A DNA stretch of 64,000 nt from Paenibacillus mendelii (GCF_024498075.1 NZ_JANHOF010000002.1:540431-604430); one strand, 5' to 3'; shown: positions 30,962 to 40,574, numbered from the stretch's first letter. Notes: generated from the letters alone by a model not told the origin. Numbers and translations are program-made.

Positions 30962-32242
30962 CTAGCGTCTCTTGCGCCCATCCCGCATGACGACCGGACC
31001 AATCGTCAGCGCAAGCATAAGCAGCACGATTCCCGTCATGAAGGATATCCCATAGCTCTGCAGCCAGTACGGGCTATTCTCGATCTGTTTGTACAGGCGC
31101 CCGCCAAGCAGCGGCCCCACAAACCCCGTAAGTCCTGTCAGCGCCGAGAATATAGCTACGTACATGGGCCGGTCGGCCTTGGGCGTATCGCCAATCATAA
31201 AATTGAATACGAGCAGATTATAGCCGCCCATCCCAAATCCGAGCGCGGCATGTACGATCAGGAGAACGAGAATGACAGGCAGGACCTCAATCCCGGCCCA
31301 CAGTACACAAGAGACCCCAATAATGGGCAGCGTCCAGAGCAGCAGCGTACGCGTCGCGAATCTAGCATTCATAACGCCCCAGTAATAGTAGCTGAACATC
31401 ATAACAATCATTTGAACGGTTGTAATGAAGGTCACCCACCAAATGCTAATCCGAAGAATCTCCAGCATGACGAACGAAAATAGCGGAACTGCAATATTTT
31501 GCACCAATATAAATAGAGCAATGAATAGGGTTGCCTTCATGTAGGAAGGATCCTTGAGCGGCTTCATGAACAAGCCGGCTGAGCTGGACTCCGACGATCG
31601 CTCAAACGGAGGATTCGGATAACGCCACAGCTCGATCCCGTTCCACACCACGCACAAGACGCTGATCACATATAGGATAATAAAGGCGGTCTGCTGCTCG
31701 AATTGCTGCAGAATTTGACCGCCGACCAGAAGTGAGATGCTGGCCACCGCCCAATGAATCGTATTGCGAATTCCGAAATAGCGGCCGCGTACCTGAGCGG
31801 GCACCATATCCGCTATCAAGGAGGTAAAGAAAATGCCTCCGGTTGCACCCATAATGAAGGAGAAGAGGAACATGCCGATAAAGACGGCAACGCGCGAGCC
31901 CTCTGGAACCAGAAACGGGATAAGTCCAGTTGCGACCCATACGATCCGGTGGATTACACTGAATACCGTAAGGAGCAGACGGCGGTTATTGAATCGTTGA
32001 ATATAATAAGCGGCAATGAGCTGCACCATGTTTGCTAGTGCGGGAATAGCAAGGGCCAGACCAACCTCTGCAGAGCCTCCGCCCAGATAGACGATATACG
32101 CGGTCAGGATTGGAGCACTCCCCAGAAAGTTGGCCATCATGACGGCCGGTATGCCTTCCACGATCGAGGTAAGAAGGCCTCGTCGTTGATCGGATAAATG
32201 CTTTCGATAGAAGACAGATAATATATGTCTGAAGAATGACAT
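30962..32242 (-). CDS. MFS transporter
   Basis: 426 residues with twelve predicted membrane segments and a charged loop between halves (PNPPFERSSESS). The cytoplasmic MFS-like motif RGRYFGIRNTIHW follows segment 4. ATG preceded by AAGGAGC. The substrate cannot be told; it could be an efflux pump or a permease for small sugars. It is flanked by its own hairpin, so probably separate from the glycan operon. Confidence 0.85.
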   Translation of the reverse strand: MSFFRHILSVFYRKHLSDQRRGLLTSIVEGIPAVMMANFLGSAPILTAYIVYLGGGSAEVGLALAIPALANMVQLIAAYYIQRFNNRRLLLTVFSVIHRIVWVATGLIPFLVPEGSRVAVFIGMFLFSFIMGATGGIFFTSLIADMVPAQVRGRYFGIRNTIHWAVASISLLVGGQILQQFEQQTAFIILYVISVLCVVWNGIELWRYPNPPFERSSESSSAGLFMKPLKDPSYMKATLFIALFILVQNIAVPLFSFVMLEILRISIWWVTFITTVQMIVMMFSYYYWGVMNARFATRTLLLWTLPIIGVSCVLWAGIEVLPVILVLLIVHAALGFGMGGYNLLVFNFMIGDTPKADRPMYVAIFSALTGLTGFVGPLLGGRLYKQIENSPYWLQSYGISFMTGIVLLMLALTIGPVVMRDGRKRR

Positions 32243-32294
32243 GGCGACCTTGCTCCTTCATGGTGTCTTATCCCTTGCCTTGCCTTATCTTGTC

Positions 32295-33827
32295 TTATCC
32301 CTCTTTATTCAATAGCTCTCCAAGGGTCCGAACCATGACGCCGGTACCGCCCTTCGGCTCCCATGAGCGTTCCCGGTCCAGCCATGCGGTAGCCGCGATA
32401 TCCAGATGCACCCACGGCCGGTCTTCAGCGAAAGCGCCGATGAACAAGCCGCCTGTGATCGTGCCGCCCATCCGGCCTCCGCTGTTCTTCATATCCGCAG
32501 CATCGCTTTCCAGCTGCTTGCGGTACTCAGGGAAGGAAGGGAGCTGCCATATGCGCTCTCCCGACTGCTTGGAAGCCGTCATCACCTGCTCCAGCAGCTC
32601 CTCGTTATTGGTAATCGCGCCTGTCGCGACATTGCCCAAGGCAACGCCGACTGCGCCGGTGAGCGTTGCAAGATCGACCAGCTTAGTCGCGCCGCGCTTG
32701 ATCGCGGTCGTAAGACCGTCGGCCAAGACGAGACGTCCCTCGGCATCGGTGTTAACGACTTCAACCGTCGTGCCGTTCATCATCTTCAAGACGTCGCCCG
32801 GTTTATAAGAACGGTCTGAAGGCATATTCTCCGCGGATGGGATGACGGCAAGAACATTCACCTTTGGCTTCAGTTCCCCGATAATACGCATCACCCCAAG
32901 AACGGAAGCCGCTCCGGCCATATCGCATATCATGCCTTCCATGCCTTCCGCCTTCTTCAAGGAAATACCGCCCGTATCGAACGTTATTCCTTTGCCGATC
33001 AAGCCCCATACCTCTGCACTGTCCGAAGCGCCTTCATAATGAATAACAATCATTCTTGGCGGGTTTGCGCTGCCTTGCCCGACGCCGAGCAGACCGCCCA
33101 TTCCTTGCTCCGCGGCCGACCATTCGTCCAGCACTTCGATATCCAAGCCGTATTGCCCGGCCAGTACTTCCGCCTCCGATGCCAGCAGCTCCGGGGTCAG
33201 GTGGTTAGCCGGAAGGTTAGTCAAATCGCGCGCATATATGACCGCCGCCGCGAATACTTTTCCGCGCTGAATCCCTGCCTGCCATTGCTCCTGCGAATCC
33301 GGTGAATGACCGGCAGCTCCGGCAGGGGTAAAGTTGACCGATGTGACGGTGGATTGACGCAGACTATCGCCTGTCTTCACCGTCTTCCGCTTAAAAACGC
33401 CAAGTGCGTAACCTTCCGTCATGGCTTGCGCCGCTTGTGCCGGCGTACAAGCCGACGATCCCGCGCACGCTGCTTCTGGAAGCAATTGTTGAACACTGGC
33501 GGCCTTGAGACGCCCGGCGGCCTTGGCCGCTGCTGTTGCGGCATCCCTTAAGCTATCCGCCGTAAGCTCCGATCGGGCAATACCTACATAGATGACATGG
33601 CTGACCGGAAGCAAACCGAGCGAAGGGAGCGCAAGCACTTCCTTTGGTTCCGCTTTGAACAGCCCTCTCTCTACATGTACGCGAAGTGCCTCATCCAACT
33701 GCGGATGCACCCACTCCGCTTCCTCCTCCTGCAGCTCCTCGCGGCTGATCAGCTTGACGATGACATCAAAGTCTGCCGCTGCCTCACTGTTATTCACCCC
33801 GTATGTAAACTGAACCTCGCTCATCAT
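32295..33827 (-). CDS. pepA: Leucyl aminopeptidase (M17, PepA)
   Basis: 510 residues, normal length. The C-terminal catalytic domain carries the M17 signature NTDAEGRLVLADGL and the metal/active-site stretch IGKGITFDTGGISLKKAEGMEGMICDMAGAA. The enzyme removes N-terminal residues from peptides in the cytoplasm with two metal ions, forming hexamers. ATG with AGGAG six bases before. The neighbouring MFS gene lies 52 bp downstream. Confidence 0.95.
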   Translation of the reverse strand: MMSEVQFTYGVNNSEAAADFDVIVKLISREELQEEEAEWVHPQLDEALRVHVERGLFKAEPKEVLALPSLGLLPVSHVIYVGIARSELTADSLRDAATAAAKAAGRLKAASVQQLLPEAACAGSSACTPAQAAQAMTEGYALGVFKRKTVKTGDSLRQSTVTSVNFTPAGAAGHSPDSQEQWQAGIQRGKVFAAAVIYARDLTNLPANHLTPELLASEAEVLAGQYGLDIEVLDEWSAAEQGMGGLLGVGQGSANPPRMIVIHYEGASDSAEVWGLIGKGITFDTGGISLKKAEGMEGMICDMAGAASVLGVMRIIGELKPKVNVLAVIPSAENMPSDRSYKPGDVLKMMNGTTVEVVNTDAEGRLVLADGLTTAIKRGATKLVDLATLTGAVGVALGNVATGAITNNEELLEQVMTASKQSGERIWQLPSFPEYRKQLESDAADMKNSGGRMGGTITGGLFIGAFAEDRPWVHLDIAATAWLDRERSWEPKGGTGVMVRTLGELLNKEG

Positions 33828-34113
33828 TCATCTCTCCTCTCATATGTATCCGCTCACAAGAAGAAACGGTCCGCGCCATCCTTGGCAGCGTAGACAGCTT
33901 CTTCCCCTAGACTCTATCCAAATGTGTACATGCGAAACGTATCCATTCGGATACAATCACAAAAAGGGTTATCCCCGACCGCGTAAAACCGCCTCCCTCG
34001 CGATGATAAGTGACGTCGGACGGAAGCATACTCCCCGTTTCATCCTTCCATTATCATCACCCTTGCAGAGAGCCGATTGCCGGCGTTATCGGTTATAACC
34101 CGATTCTAATGCT

Positions 34114-35487
34114 TTACTCTACTAATGGCAAATAGATCTTGAATTCTGTTCCCTCTCCCATATCACTAGTCACTCTTATCGTGCCGCCGTGATTGCGGAT
34201 GATTCGATAGCTGACGGATAAACCCAGGCCCGTTCCCTCGGCTTTTGTCGTATAGAACGGATCAAACAGCCGAATTTTCGTCGTATGATCCATCCCTTTA
34301 CCGTTATCGCGTATCGCAATTTCTACATAGGAGCCCTCCCGCTTCGCAAAGATAACGATACAGCCGCTGCGCTCGCCGCCCAGCTCCTCGATCGCATCTA
34401 GCGCATTGCGGATAATGTTCAGAATAACTTGCTTGATCTGCTTCACATCAATGGAGACCGCCAGCTGTTCATCATAGATTTCCATCTGAATCTGACAGCC
34501 CTTCATCAGCGCTTCACTGTCACACAGCAGAACGACTTCCTTCAGCAGAGAGGTAATGTAAACTTTTTGCATCATCGGCGCAGAAGGCTTCGAGGAGTTG
34601 AGAAATTCGTATATGATATCGTTTGCCCGGTCAATCTCCGCCAATATAATCCGGGCGTATTCCTCTTTGCCAAGCTGCAGCAGGTGAGGCCTGAGCAGCT
34701 GGATAAAGCCGCGGATCGATGTTAACGGGTTGCGGATTTCATGAGCAATAGCCGCGGCGATTTTGCCGAGCATGGCCAGCTTATCATTCTGGTATGCGGT
34801 TTGTTCGATTTGTTTATATTCCGAGACGTCTTTGACGCTGAATAAATAATCGCCATCCAGCTGGTCCCCATAGGTAACCGTCACAAGCAGATGTTTGCCG
34901 TTCGCGTCTTGAAACTCCATATAGCGGCTTCGCCGCAAAAACATTTCCTTATACAGGCGAAGCAAGATGCGCTTCGTTCCCGTACGCAGCTGAGGATGCG
35001 TAAATAATTCCCGCAGGTTGCATCCGATAAGCGTTTTTCTCGGAATATCAAGCATCTTGGCCATCTGCAGATTAATGAAGGATAGGATGCCATCACTGTC
35101 GAAAATCGCAATTCCACTATCCATGTGCTGAAGCACATTCTCATATTTATTCTTGACCATGCGGAACGAGCGGTGTGAATTGAGCAGCATGTCGCGCATT
35201 TCGCTGAATCGCTGCTCTTGTGTTTGCTCTGGCTGTACTCGGAACCGGAAGGCTACCATCAGCTCAATCAGAAAGATGAAGGAGCGGCTGTACAGCTTTA
35301 ATGCCTCTTCCGACTCTACATTCGCAACGAGTGTCTGCATCGACTCTTCATGAATCGCAATAATATCTTCCGGATGAACGCCGTGAAGCAACTTGCCTAT
35401 CTCCGTTGCTTCGTTGAGAGAAGCTTCACTTCCGCTTCGTATGTATTCGGCAAGCGCCGGAAAATAGCGTTTTCGAATCGCTTGCAT
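34114..35487 (-). CDS. Soluble PAS sensor histidine kinase, sporulation-kinase-like
   Basis: 457 residues without membrane segments. An all-helical N-terminal domain (about 1-105), then PAS (about 115-235), a HisKA domain with HEIRNPLTSIRGF, and HATPase with NIIRNALDAIEEL, DNGKGM and GTGLGLSVSYRII. No response regulator is adjacent. In spore formers, orphan kinases of this kind feed phosphate to Spo0F. ATG after GGGAGGA. The signal it senses is unknown. Confidence 0.85.
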   Translation of the reverse strand: MQAIRKRYFPALAEYIRSGSEASLNEATEIGKLLHGVHPEDIIAIHEESMQTLVANVESEEALKLYSRSFIFLIELMVAFRFRVQPEQTQEQRFSEMRDMLLNSHRSFRMVKNKYENVLQHMDSGIAIFDSDGILSFINLQMAKMLDIPRKTLIGCNLRELFTHPQLRTGTKRILLRLYKEMFLRRSRYMEFQDANGKHLLVTVTYGDQLDGDYLFSVKDVSEYKQIEQTAYQNDKLAMLGKIAAAIAHEIRNPLTSIRGFIQLLRPHLLQLGKEEYARIILAEIDRANDIIYEFLNSSKPSAPMMQKVYITSLLKEVVLLCDSEALMKGCQIQMEIYDEQLAVSIDVKQIKQVILNIIRNALDAIEELGGERSGCIVIFAKREGSYVEIAIRDNGKGMDHTTKIRLFDPFYTTKAEGTGLGLSVSYRIIRNHGGTIRVTSDMGEGTEFKIYLPLVE

Positions 35488-35680
35488 GTTCTATTCCTCC
35501 CTTGCGGCACAATAGGCGAAGCGAGTCATAGCCGGTTCACCAGCCGTTTCCAATAGAACAATAACCGTTTGTTTCACGACAAATATCGCTCTTTTCGGAT
35601 AGGCTTACCGTAATAATAGTAATAGCTTCTAATAATTGTCAACAGGAGATCCTGTCGAATCACGCCTGCCCGCACAGCGG

Positions 35681-35731
35681 TTAAAAAGCCGCGCAAACAC
35701 AGATTCAAAATACCTGAGTTCACGCGGCTTT
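35681..35731 (-). terminator. Terminator after rsgI
   Basis: AAAGCCGCG (35685-35693) pairs with CGCGGCTTT (35723-35731), with TTTTTAA following on the minus strand. The loop is long (29 bases), and the stem is GC-rich. Confidence 0.7.
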
Positions 35732-35760
35732 CTCATGTTGTTCGGCGAATAAATGGACCT

Positions 35761-37284
35761 TTAGTGGCGATCATCGTCGCGCCCACGGTCTTTGTCATTC
35801 TTTTGAGTTTTCTCTTTCTCTTTCTCTTTTTCTTTCTCTTTTTCTTTCTGATCCTGCTGTTCTTTCTGTTTCTCTTTTTCTTGCTGCTTCAGCTTCTCTT
35901 GCTCGCGCTTGTTTTCCTGCTTACGGGTATCGTCCTCTTTATCACTGGTCTTGCCGGTCTCACCGGGTGACGGAAAAACGGCAGGGTGGCGGCCACTGCT
36001 GGTTTGTTTGCCAGCTTCCTGCCCGCCTGAACGATCCGAGTCATCCGAATCGTTTTTCGTATTCTTTTCTTGACTCTGCTTCTCCGACTGGGAATTCCTC
36101 GCTTGAATGACAGACCGGTCGTCATCGTCATCATCGTCGATATTCTTCTTATTCCAGCCGGATTCTCTTCGCTGGTCATCGTCGATATCGGTTTTATCCC
36201 GATCCGACTTGTTCTTGTCCTTATCCACTTTCCAATCCTTTTCTTTATCCTTGTGCGTAATCTTGTCTTTGTTCTTCTCCTTCTCTTGCTCCTTCTTTTC
36301 CTTTTCCTTATCCTTGTCCTTAGCCTTGTTCGAGTCGGTAACGGTAACGGCTTTGCCCCCTGTCGACACCGAACTTGCTTTATCGTTAAGCTTGGCGGTT
36401 AGGTCCTCACTATTCTTCACCCGCTGCTGCCTTTCTTTCTTCAAGAGCTCCTCGAGCTTCTTTTTCTGCTCCTGTTGTCTTTGCTCCGCTTTCAGAGCAT
36501 CGGTCTGCTTCTTATCGTCCAATACCGCCCCAACGCCACCCCATGCCTTAGCCGTTTTGTGTATGGATGTACGCTTCAGCTTCATAATATCGACTTCATG
36601 ACCTTGGCTTTTGGCTACCAGATAGAACGCCATTTTCCCCGAGGAGAGCCCGATCTCATTCGCTTCGTCCCGGACTTCCTTTGGAGCTGATACGGTATTG
36701 ACCTGAACGGAGCGCTTGCTCTCTGCATCGTTCTTAGCCAGCGATTTCTTCACAGCTGCATCAACATGAGCGGTAAGCTGAGATTCAAAGTCAGCTTTGC
36801 CCGTCTCTTTGACAAGCACGCTTGCAATAAGTACATCGCCTTCTCCACTGTCAAAATAATGCGCGGCCTCCACACGATCCATGATCGTTTCAGCGACATG
36901 CTCCACCGGCAAACCCTCGTATTCCATGCCCTTGGTCAGCTGTCTGGCAGAGCCGTTCATCGCACGCAGCTCGATCACTTTCTCTTGGTCATCGACCCCA
37001 ATCTCGATGCTTGGATTAATGTCCATTGTCAAATAGGCGACCACCGGAGACTCCGTCGTCTTCAGGCTCATAAACAACGGAACGAAGAGAAGCAGAACCA
37101 TCGCCGCTGCACCGATACCCATACTGTACAGCATTTTTGGCTTGCGGATACGGGAGGTTTGATCGATTTGAATTTCGTCTCCGACCGAAACACCGGTTCT
37201 GGACGGTACACGCCGGAATTCGCCATCCGGCGTCAAGACGATGCTATGGCGTTTGTCAATTCCCATAATGATCCCGCGGTTCAT
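35761..37284 (-). CDS. rsgI: Anti-sigma factor RsgI
   Basis: 507 residues. The cytoplasmic RsgI N-terminal domain (about 1-50, MGIDKRHSIVLTPDGEFRRVP) binds SigI. One membrane segment follows near 53-72. A periplasmic RsgI core runs to about 255 (AYLTMDINPSIEIGVDD, the self-cleaving NPS-containing region of the family). The remaining half is a low-complexity tail of K, E, D and Q, coded by long pyrimidine-rich plus-strand runs (35800-35900, 36220-36330). Clostridial RsgI proteins often carry carbohydrate modules here; this one has only a charged tail. Its ATG overlaps the sigI stop (37281-37284). Confidence 0.92.
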   Translation of the reverse strand: MNRGIIMGIDKRHSIVLTPDGEFRRVPSRTGVSVGDEIQIDQTSRIRKPKMLYSMGIGAAAMVLLLFVPLFMSLKTTESPVVAYLTMDINPSIEIGVDDQEKVIELRAMNGSARQLTKGMEYEGLPVEHVAETIMDRVEAAHYFDSGEGDVLIASVLVKETGKADFESQLTAHVDAAVKKSLAKNDAESKRSVQVNTVSAPKEVRDEANEIGLSSGKMAFYLVAKSQGHEVDIMKLKRTSIHKTAKAWGGVGAVLDDKKQTDALKAEQRQQEQKKKLEELLKKERQQRVKNSEDLTAKLNDKASSVSTGGKAVTVTDSNKAKDKDKEKEKKEQEKEKNKDKITHKDKEKDWKVDKDKNKSDRDKTDIDDDQRRESGWNKKNIDDDDDDDRSVIQARNSQSEKQSQEKNTKNDSDDSDRSGGQEAGKQTSSGRHPAVFPSPGETGKTSDKEDDTRKQENKREQEKLKQQEKEKQKEQQDQKEKEKEKEKEKEKTQKNDKDRGRDDDRH

Positions 37285-38099
37285 GCTCTCACCCCTTTCA
37301 CTTCGTTCTCGCTATCGTTCACCTGCTGCAAAGGCTGCAAATAAGCCTGCAGGTAGGGGTATTCCCCTTGATGTAATAAGGCAAGTGCAATTATGTATTT
37401 ACGGTTCCGTTCGATGGTCTTTCTCGATACGCCTGCCAGCACGCAGAGCTCCTTGATCGGAATTTTTTGCGTTGCTTCGAACGAATGGAACAAGGCTGGC
37501 GTCGCCGCTAACGATAAGCTGATGGAAGCCAGCAGCAGCCTCGAATCCGCATGCTTTGGCGACAGGTCCGGCAGCTCGGCAAACGTGATGCCGTATTGCA
37601 TCAGGCAGCTATCATATTCGGCAATCTCCATCCGCCTTGCATCAGCATCCTGCTGCATGCTGTAGCGCTGCAAAGCCTCTTGCGTTTCAATCGGATTAAC
37701 AGCCTGCTCTTCTTCGTCGACGGTTTCAAAGGAACTGTATGAAATTGTATTGGAATGGCGTTGTTCTTTTCGGACATAGTCAATAAGCCTACGCCGAATG
37801 ACCGTTTCGGCAAAGCCGAGAAACGATTTTCCTGCATGGCTTGCGTATTGCTCGATCGCTTCATTAAACGCGCTGAGCGCAATGCTGAATTCGTCATCGC
37901 GAGTAGGATCGATATATCTCTTGCAGAATCGACTCGTGACCTTGACGATATACGGCTGATAGGCGGCAATAAAATCATCGCGTGATGCAAGTCCTTCGCG
38001 TATTCGCGCGACGGTGTCTTCCGGTGATTCCTCACTGGTCCCAGCCGATCTTTGCTTACCGAAAAACCGCTTAAACAGTACGAGTAGCAACCGCTCCAC
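37281..38099 (-). CDS. sigI: RNA polymerase sigma factor SigI
   Basis: 272 residues. Sigma region 2 is clear (FIAAYQPYIVKVTSRFCKRYI, DEFSIALSAFNEAIEQY, FLGFAETVIRRRLIDYVRKEQR), with the SigI-specific C-terminal region with LCVLAGVSRKTIERNRKYIIALALL. It directs cell-wall/heat-stress genes and is held by RsgI. GTG at 38099 has no good ribosome site; TTG at 38090 with GAGGTGG before it is a likely alternative. A SigI-like promoter lies just upstream. Confidence 0.9.
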   Translation of the reverse strand: MERLLLVLFKRFFGKQRSAGTSEESPEDTVARIREGLASRDDFIAAYQPYIVKVTSRFCKRYIDPTRDDEFSIALSAFNEAIEQYASHAGKSFLGFAETVIRRRLIDYVRKEQRHSNTISYSSFETVDEEEQAVNPIETQEALQRYSMQQDADARRMEIAEYDSCLMQYGITFAELPDLSPKHADSRLLLASISLSLAATPALFHSFEATQKIPIKELCVLAGVSRKTIERNRKYIIALALLHQGEYPYLQAYLQPLQQVNDSENEVKGVRA

Positions 38100-38113
38100 C
38101 TCACATTATAGTT

Positions 38114-38142
38114 TTCGTGTTGTTCGCTGCAGTTGTGGGGGT
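38114..38142 (-). promoter_or_regulatory. Candidate SigI-type promoter of sigI-rsgI
   Basis: The minus strand has ACCCCC (38137-38142) and CGAA (38114-38117; another at 38123-38126), the hallmark boxes of SigI promoters, 15 bp upstream of sigI. Autoregulation is known for this family. The spacing (19 or 10) should be checked against the consensus. Confidence 0.5.
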
Positions 38143-38163
38143 CTTCGGATTAATTTATACAAA

Positions 38164-38188
38164 TAAAAAGCCTCCTTCTACAGGAGGC
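38164..38188 (-). terminator. Terminator after the Zn-ribbon protein gene
   Basis: GCCTCC (38170-38175)/GGAGGC (38183-38188) with a seven-base loop, followed on the minus strand by TTTTTATTT. Confidence 0.8.
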
Positions 38189-38195
38189 AGAATGG

Positions 38196-38621
38196 TTAAC
38201 AATATCCTTCTGAGGTGCGCCGCTGCCGCAGCTTAGCGCGGCGCTTACCGAGAATGCCCAAACGGTGTTTCAGTTCAGCCTCCCAAGCCTCATCGCTAAT
38301 CTGCTTCGCAAAGCTCAGCAAATCAAGCGCCATATCGATTTGATTGGAGACGACGTCCATCGGATCCTCGTTCTCATTATTAACGCAGTTCTCGAATAGC
38401 TCATTGCCGTCCTGCTCGACATATTCAAGGAAATCAACTTCAGAAGCCCCATCCCCATGGGCATACTCAGCTAAAATTTCGTATTCATTCTCGATACCGT
38501 GGTGAATTTCAACCCGATGGCACACTGGACAAAACAATATTGGGACGTTATGGATGTGCGTCCGGAAATGCTTCAGTGTTCCGTTCGTGCCGATCATGCT
38601 GGCTCCGCAACAAAAACTCAT
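38196..38621 (-). CDS. Conserved hypothetical Zn-ribbon protein
   Basis: 141 residues from the ATG at 38619-38621, chosen because GGGGGGAG lies six bases before; an ATG 36 bp upstream has none. The N-terminus has MSFCCG and then CPVCH at about 31-35, so two Cys pairs could hold a zinc, similar to YgiT-type zinc fingers. An acidic middle (about 50-95) and a basic C-terminus (KRRAKLRQRR) follow. I do not recognise a function. Confidence 0.7.
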   Translation of the reverse strand: MSFCCGASMIGTNGTLKHFRTHIHNVPILFCPVCHRVEIHHGIENEYEILAEYAHGDGASEVDFLEYVEQDGNELFENCVNNENEDPMDVVSNQIDMALDLLSFAKQISDEAWEAELKHRLGILGKRRAKLRQRRTSEGYC

Positions 38622-38747
38622 GTCCGTCTCCCCCCTTACCACATTCTCATTCTCCAATTTACCGTGGAAACCCGGTTCGAACCTCTTCTAAAAAACGTAT
38701 TCGAGATGGTGAGACGAAATTCCTGCTTTGCAAGTTTCGACAACAGC

Positions 38748-38785
38748 AAAAAAAACCCGGCATCGCTAGGCGATTCCGGGTTTTT
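38748..38785 (-). terminator. Terminator after the peroxiredoxin gene
   Basis: AAAACCCGG (38752-38760)/CCGGGTTTT (38776-38784), with inner ATCGC/GCGAT, flanked by A/T runs on both sides; may work in both directions. Confidence 0.85.
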
Positions 38786-38812
38786 GTAGGGAACATTAAA
38801 AATCGTTCATTA

Positions 38813-39361
38813 TTATTTGGCTTGCAGATGCTTGTCGCCTGGTTTCCAGTTAATTGGGCAAAGACCACCGGATTGCAGAGCTTGAAGAACGCGAAGCGTT
38901 TCTTCTACGCTGCGGCCTACATCGTTATGGTTAACGACTTGGTATTTCACTTCGCCTTCTGGATCGATAATGTAAAGGCCGCGAAGCGCGATGCCTTCTT
39001 CTTCGATCAGGACGCCGTAGTCACGAGCAACGCTCTTCGTGATGTCTGCGGCAAGCGGGAAGTTCAATTTGCCAAGGCCGTTATCATTAACCGGTGTATT
39101 GATCCAAGCGCGATGGCTATGTTTGCTGTCTACGCTCACACCAAGAATTTCGGTATCAAGCTTGCTGAATTCGCCGGCTGCTTCGCTAAGCGCCGTAATT
39201 TCAGTTGGGCAAACGAAAGTGAAATCAAGAGGATAGAAGAAAAGTACGAGCCATTTGCCTTTGTAATCCGAAAGAGAAGCAGTACCAAAATCTTGTCCAT
39301 TCCCTGTTGCCGTTTCCATGTTGAAATCTGGAGCCGGACGACCTACCAAACGTTCTGCCAT
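38813..39361 (-). CDS. Typical 2-Cys peroxiredoxin (AhpC/Prx1 type)
   Basis: 182 residues. Peroxidatic Cys51 in FTFVCPTE and resolving Cys168 in GGLCPINWKPG, so a disulfide-forming peroxidase that reduces H2O2 and organic peroxides with thioredoxin or AhpF. AAGGAGG ten bases before the ATG. No ahpF is adjacent. A strong promoter and a PerR-like palindrome lie upstream, fitting peroxide control. Confidence 0.93.
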   Translation of the reverse strand: MAERLVGRPAPDFNMETATGNGQDFGTASLSDYKGKWLVLFFYPLDFTFVCPTEITALSEAAGEFSKLDTEILGVSVDSKHSHRAWINTPVNDNGLGKLNFPLAADITKSVARDYGVLIEEEGIALRGLYIIDPEGEVKYQVVNHNDVGRSVEETLRVLQALQSGGLCPINWKPGDKHLQAK

Positions 39362-39430
39362 TCGAGAATACCTCCTTGACGCTTTCGCGTTCCTAATTTA
39401 GATCAGTGTCACAAGGTGACTTCATTTAAA

Positions 39431-39459
39431 ATCGTAACATTACATTGTAACAAAGTCAA
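39431..39459 (-). promoter_or_regulatory. Peroxiredoxin promoter
   Basis: Minus-strand -35 TTGACT (39454-39459), 17-bp spacer, -10 TACGAT (39431-39436), about 70 bp before the ATG. The spacer and -10 area contain TTACAATGTAATGTTAC, a partial dyad that may also bind a Fur-family protein. Confidence 0.65.
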
Positions 39460-39475
39460 CATTGAAATTATTACA

Positions 39476-39493
39476 TTATAATAATTATTATAA
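39476..39493. promoter_or_regulatory. PerR-like palindrome
   Basis: TTATAATAATTATTATAA, a perfect 18-bp palindrome that resembles the PerR box TTATAATnATTATAA. It lies 16 bp upstream of the peroxiredoxin -35 and directly after the leuB stop codon. PerR control is inferred from site and product. Confidence 0.55.
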
Positions 39494-39494
39494 A

Positions 39495-40574
39495 TTACTT
39501 TTTCATTGCCGCGATGATCAAATCGCCCATTTCCACAGTGCCGATTGCCTTGCTTTTGTCAACCGCGATATCGCCCGTACGGTGTCCGGCATTCAGAACA
39601 TTCTCCACAGCATCTTCAATTACCTTCGCTGCTTCATGGTAGCCGAACGTCAAGCGGAACATCAGTGCAACGGACAGAATCGTTGCAATCGGGTTGGAAA
39701 TGCCTTGTCCGGCAATGTCAGGTGCTGAACCGTGCACCGGCTCATACAAGCCGAAGCTTCCTTCTCCAAGCGATGCCGAGGAGAGCATGCCGATTGAGCC
39801 CGTCAGCATAGCTGCTTCGTCACTCAGAATATCGCCAAACATATTTTCCGTTACGATCACGTCGAAGCTTGAAGGACGGCGAAGCAGCTGCATCGCGCAG
39901 TTATCGACAAGCACATGCTCCAGCTCTACATCCGCATATTCCGGAGCGATCCGGTTAACCACTTCGCGCCATAGGCGCGACGTTTCAAGCACGTTCGCTT
40001 TATCGACAGAAGCAAGCTTCTTGCGGCGGGTTTGTGCGATTTCGAACGCTTGACGAACAATGCGCTCCACTTCCGTCACATTATATACGCAAGTGTCAAC
40101 TGCCTCTTCGCCGTTTGCTCCTTCGCGGCGGAATTTCTCGCCGAAATAAATGCCGCCTGTCAGCTCGCGCACGACGATCAAATCCGTGCCTTCAAGCACT
40201 TCCGGCTTCAGTGTCGAAGCTTCCTTCAAGCAATCGAATACGTTCGCTGGACGGATGTTCGAGAACAGTCCGAGCGCTTTGCGGATTCCCAGCAAGCCTG
40301 TCTCCGGACGAAGCTCCTTGGAGTTGTTGTCCCATTTTGGACCGCCAACAGCTCCGAGCAGAACAGCGTCGGCATTCTTACAAATGTCGAGCGTTTCTTG
40401 CGGAAGCGGCGTGCCTTTCTCATCGATCGCAATACCGCCGAACAAGCCGTGCTCGGTTTCGAACTGGTATCCGAACAGCTCCTCCGTCTTTTTCAGCACT
40501 TTAAGCGCTTCGCCTACAACTTCGGGGCCGATACCATCGCCCGCGATGACTGCGATTTTTTTTACGTCTGCCAT
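39495..40574 (-). CDS. leuB: 3-isopropylmalate dehydrogenase
   Basis: 359 residues. It oxidises and decarboxylates 3-isopropylmalate to 2-ketoisocaproate with NAD+ in leucine synthesis. Landmarks: [14 protein letters not shown] near the start, [12 protein letters not shown], the substrate-site [27 protein letters not shown], and [14 protein letters not shown]. The ATG at 40572-40574 fits AAGGAG eleven bases before; an in-frame GTG at 40586 would overlap that site. It is cut off from leuA by three unrelated genes, and leuC and leuD are absent from the window. Confidence 0.95.
   Translation of the reverse strand: MADVKKIAVIAGDGIGPEVVGEALKVLKKTEELFGYQFETEHGLFGGIAIDEKGTPLPQETLDICKNADAVLLGAVGGPKWDNNSKELRPETGLLGIRKALGLFSNIRPANVFDCLKEASTLKPEVLEGTDLIVVRELTGGIYFGEKFRREGANGEEAVDTCVYNVTEVERIVRQAFEIAQTRRKKLASVDKANVLETSRLWREVVNRIAPEYADVELEHVLVDNCAMQLLRRPSSFDVIVTENMFGDILSDEAAMLTGSIGMLSSASLGEGSFGLYEPVHGSAPDIAGQGISNPIATILSVALMFRLTFGYHEAAKVIEDAVENVLNAGHRTGDIAVDKSKAIGTVEMGDLIIAAMKK

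Noticed and set aside
35800-36402. Hydrophobic plus-strand frames of Leu and Phe
   Set aside because: They are the antisense of the Lys/Glu-rich tail of RsgI.
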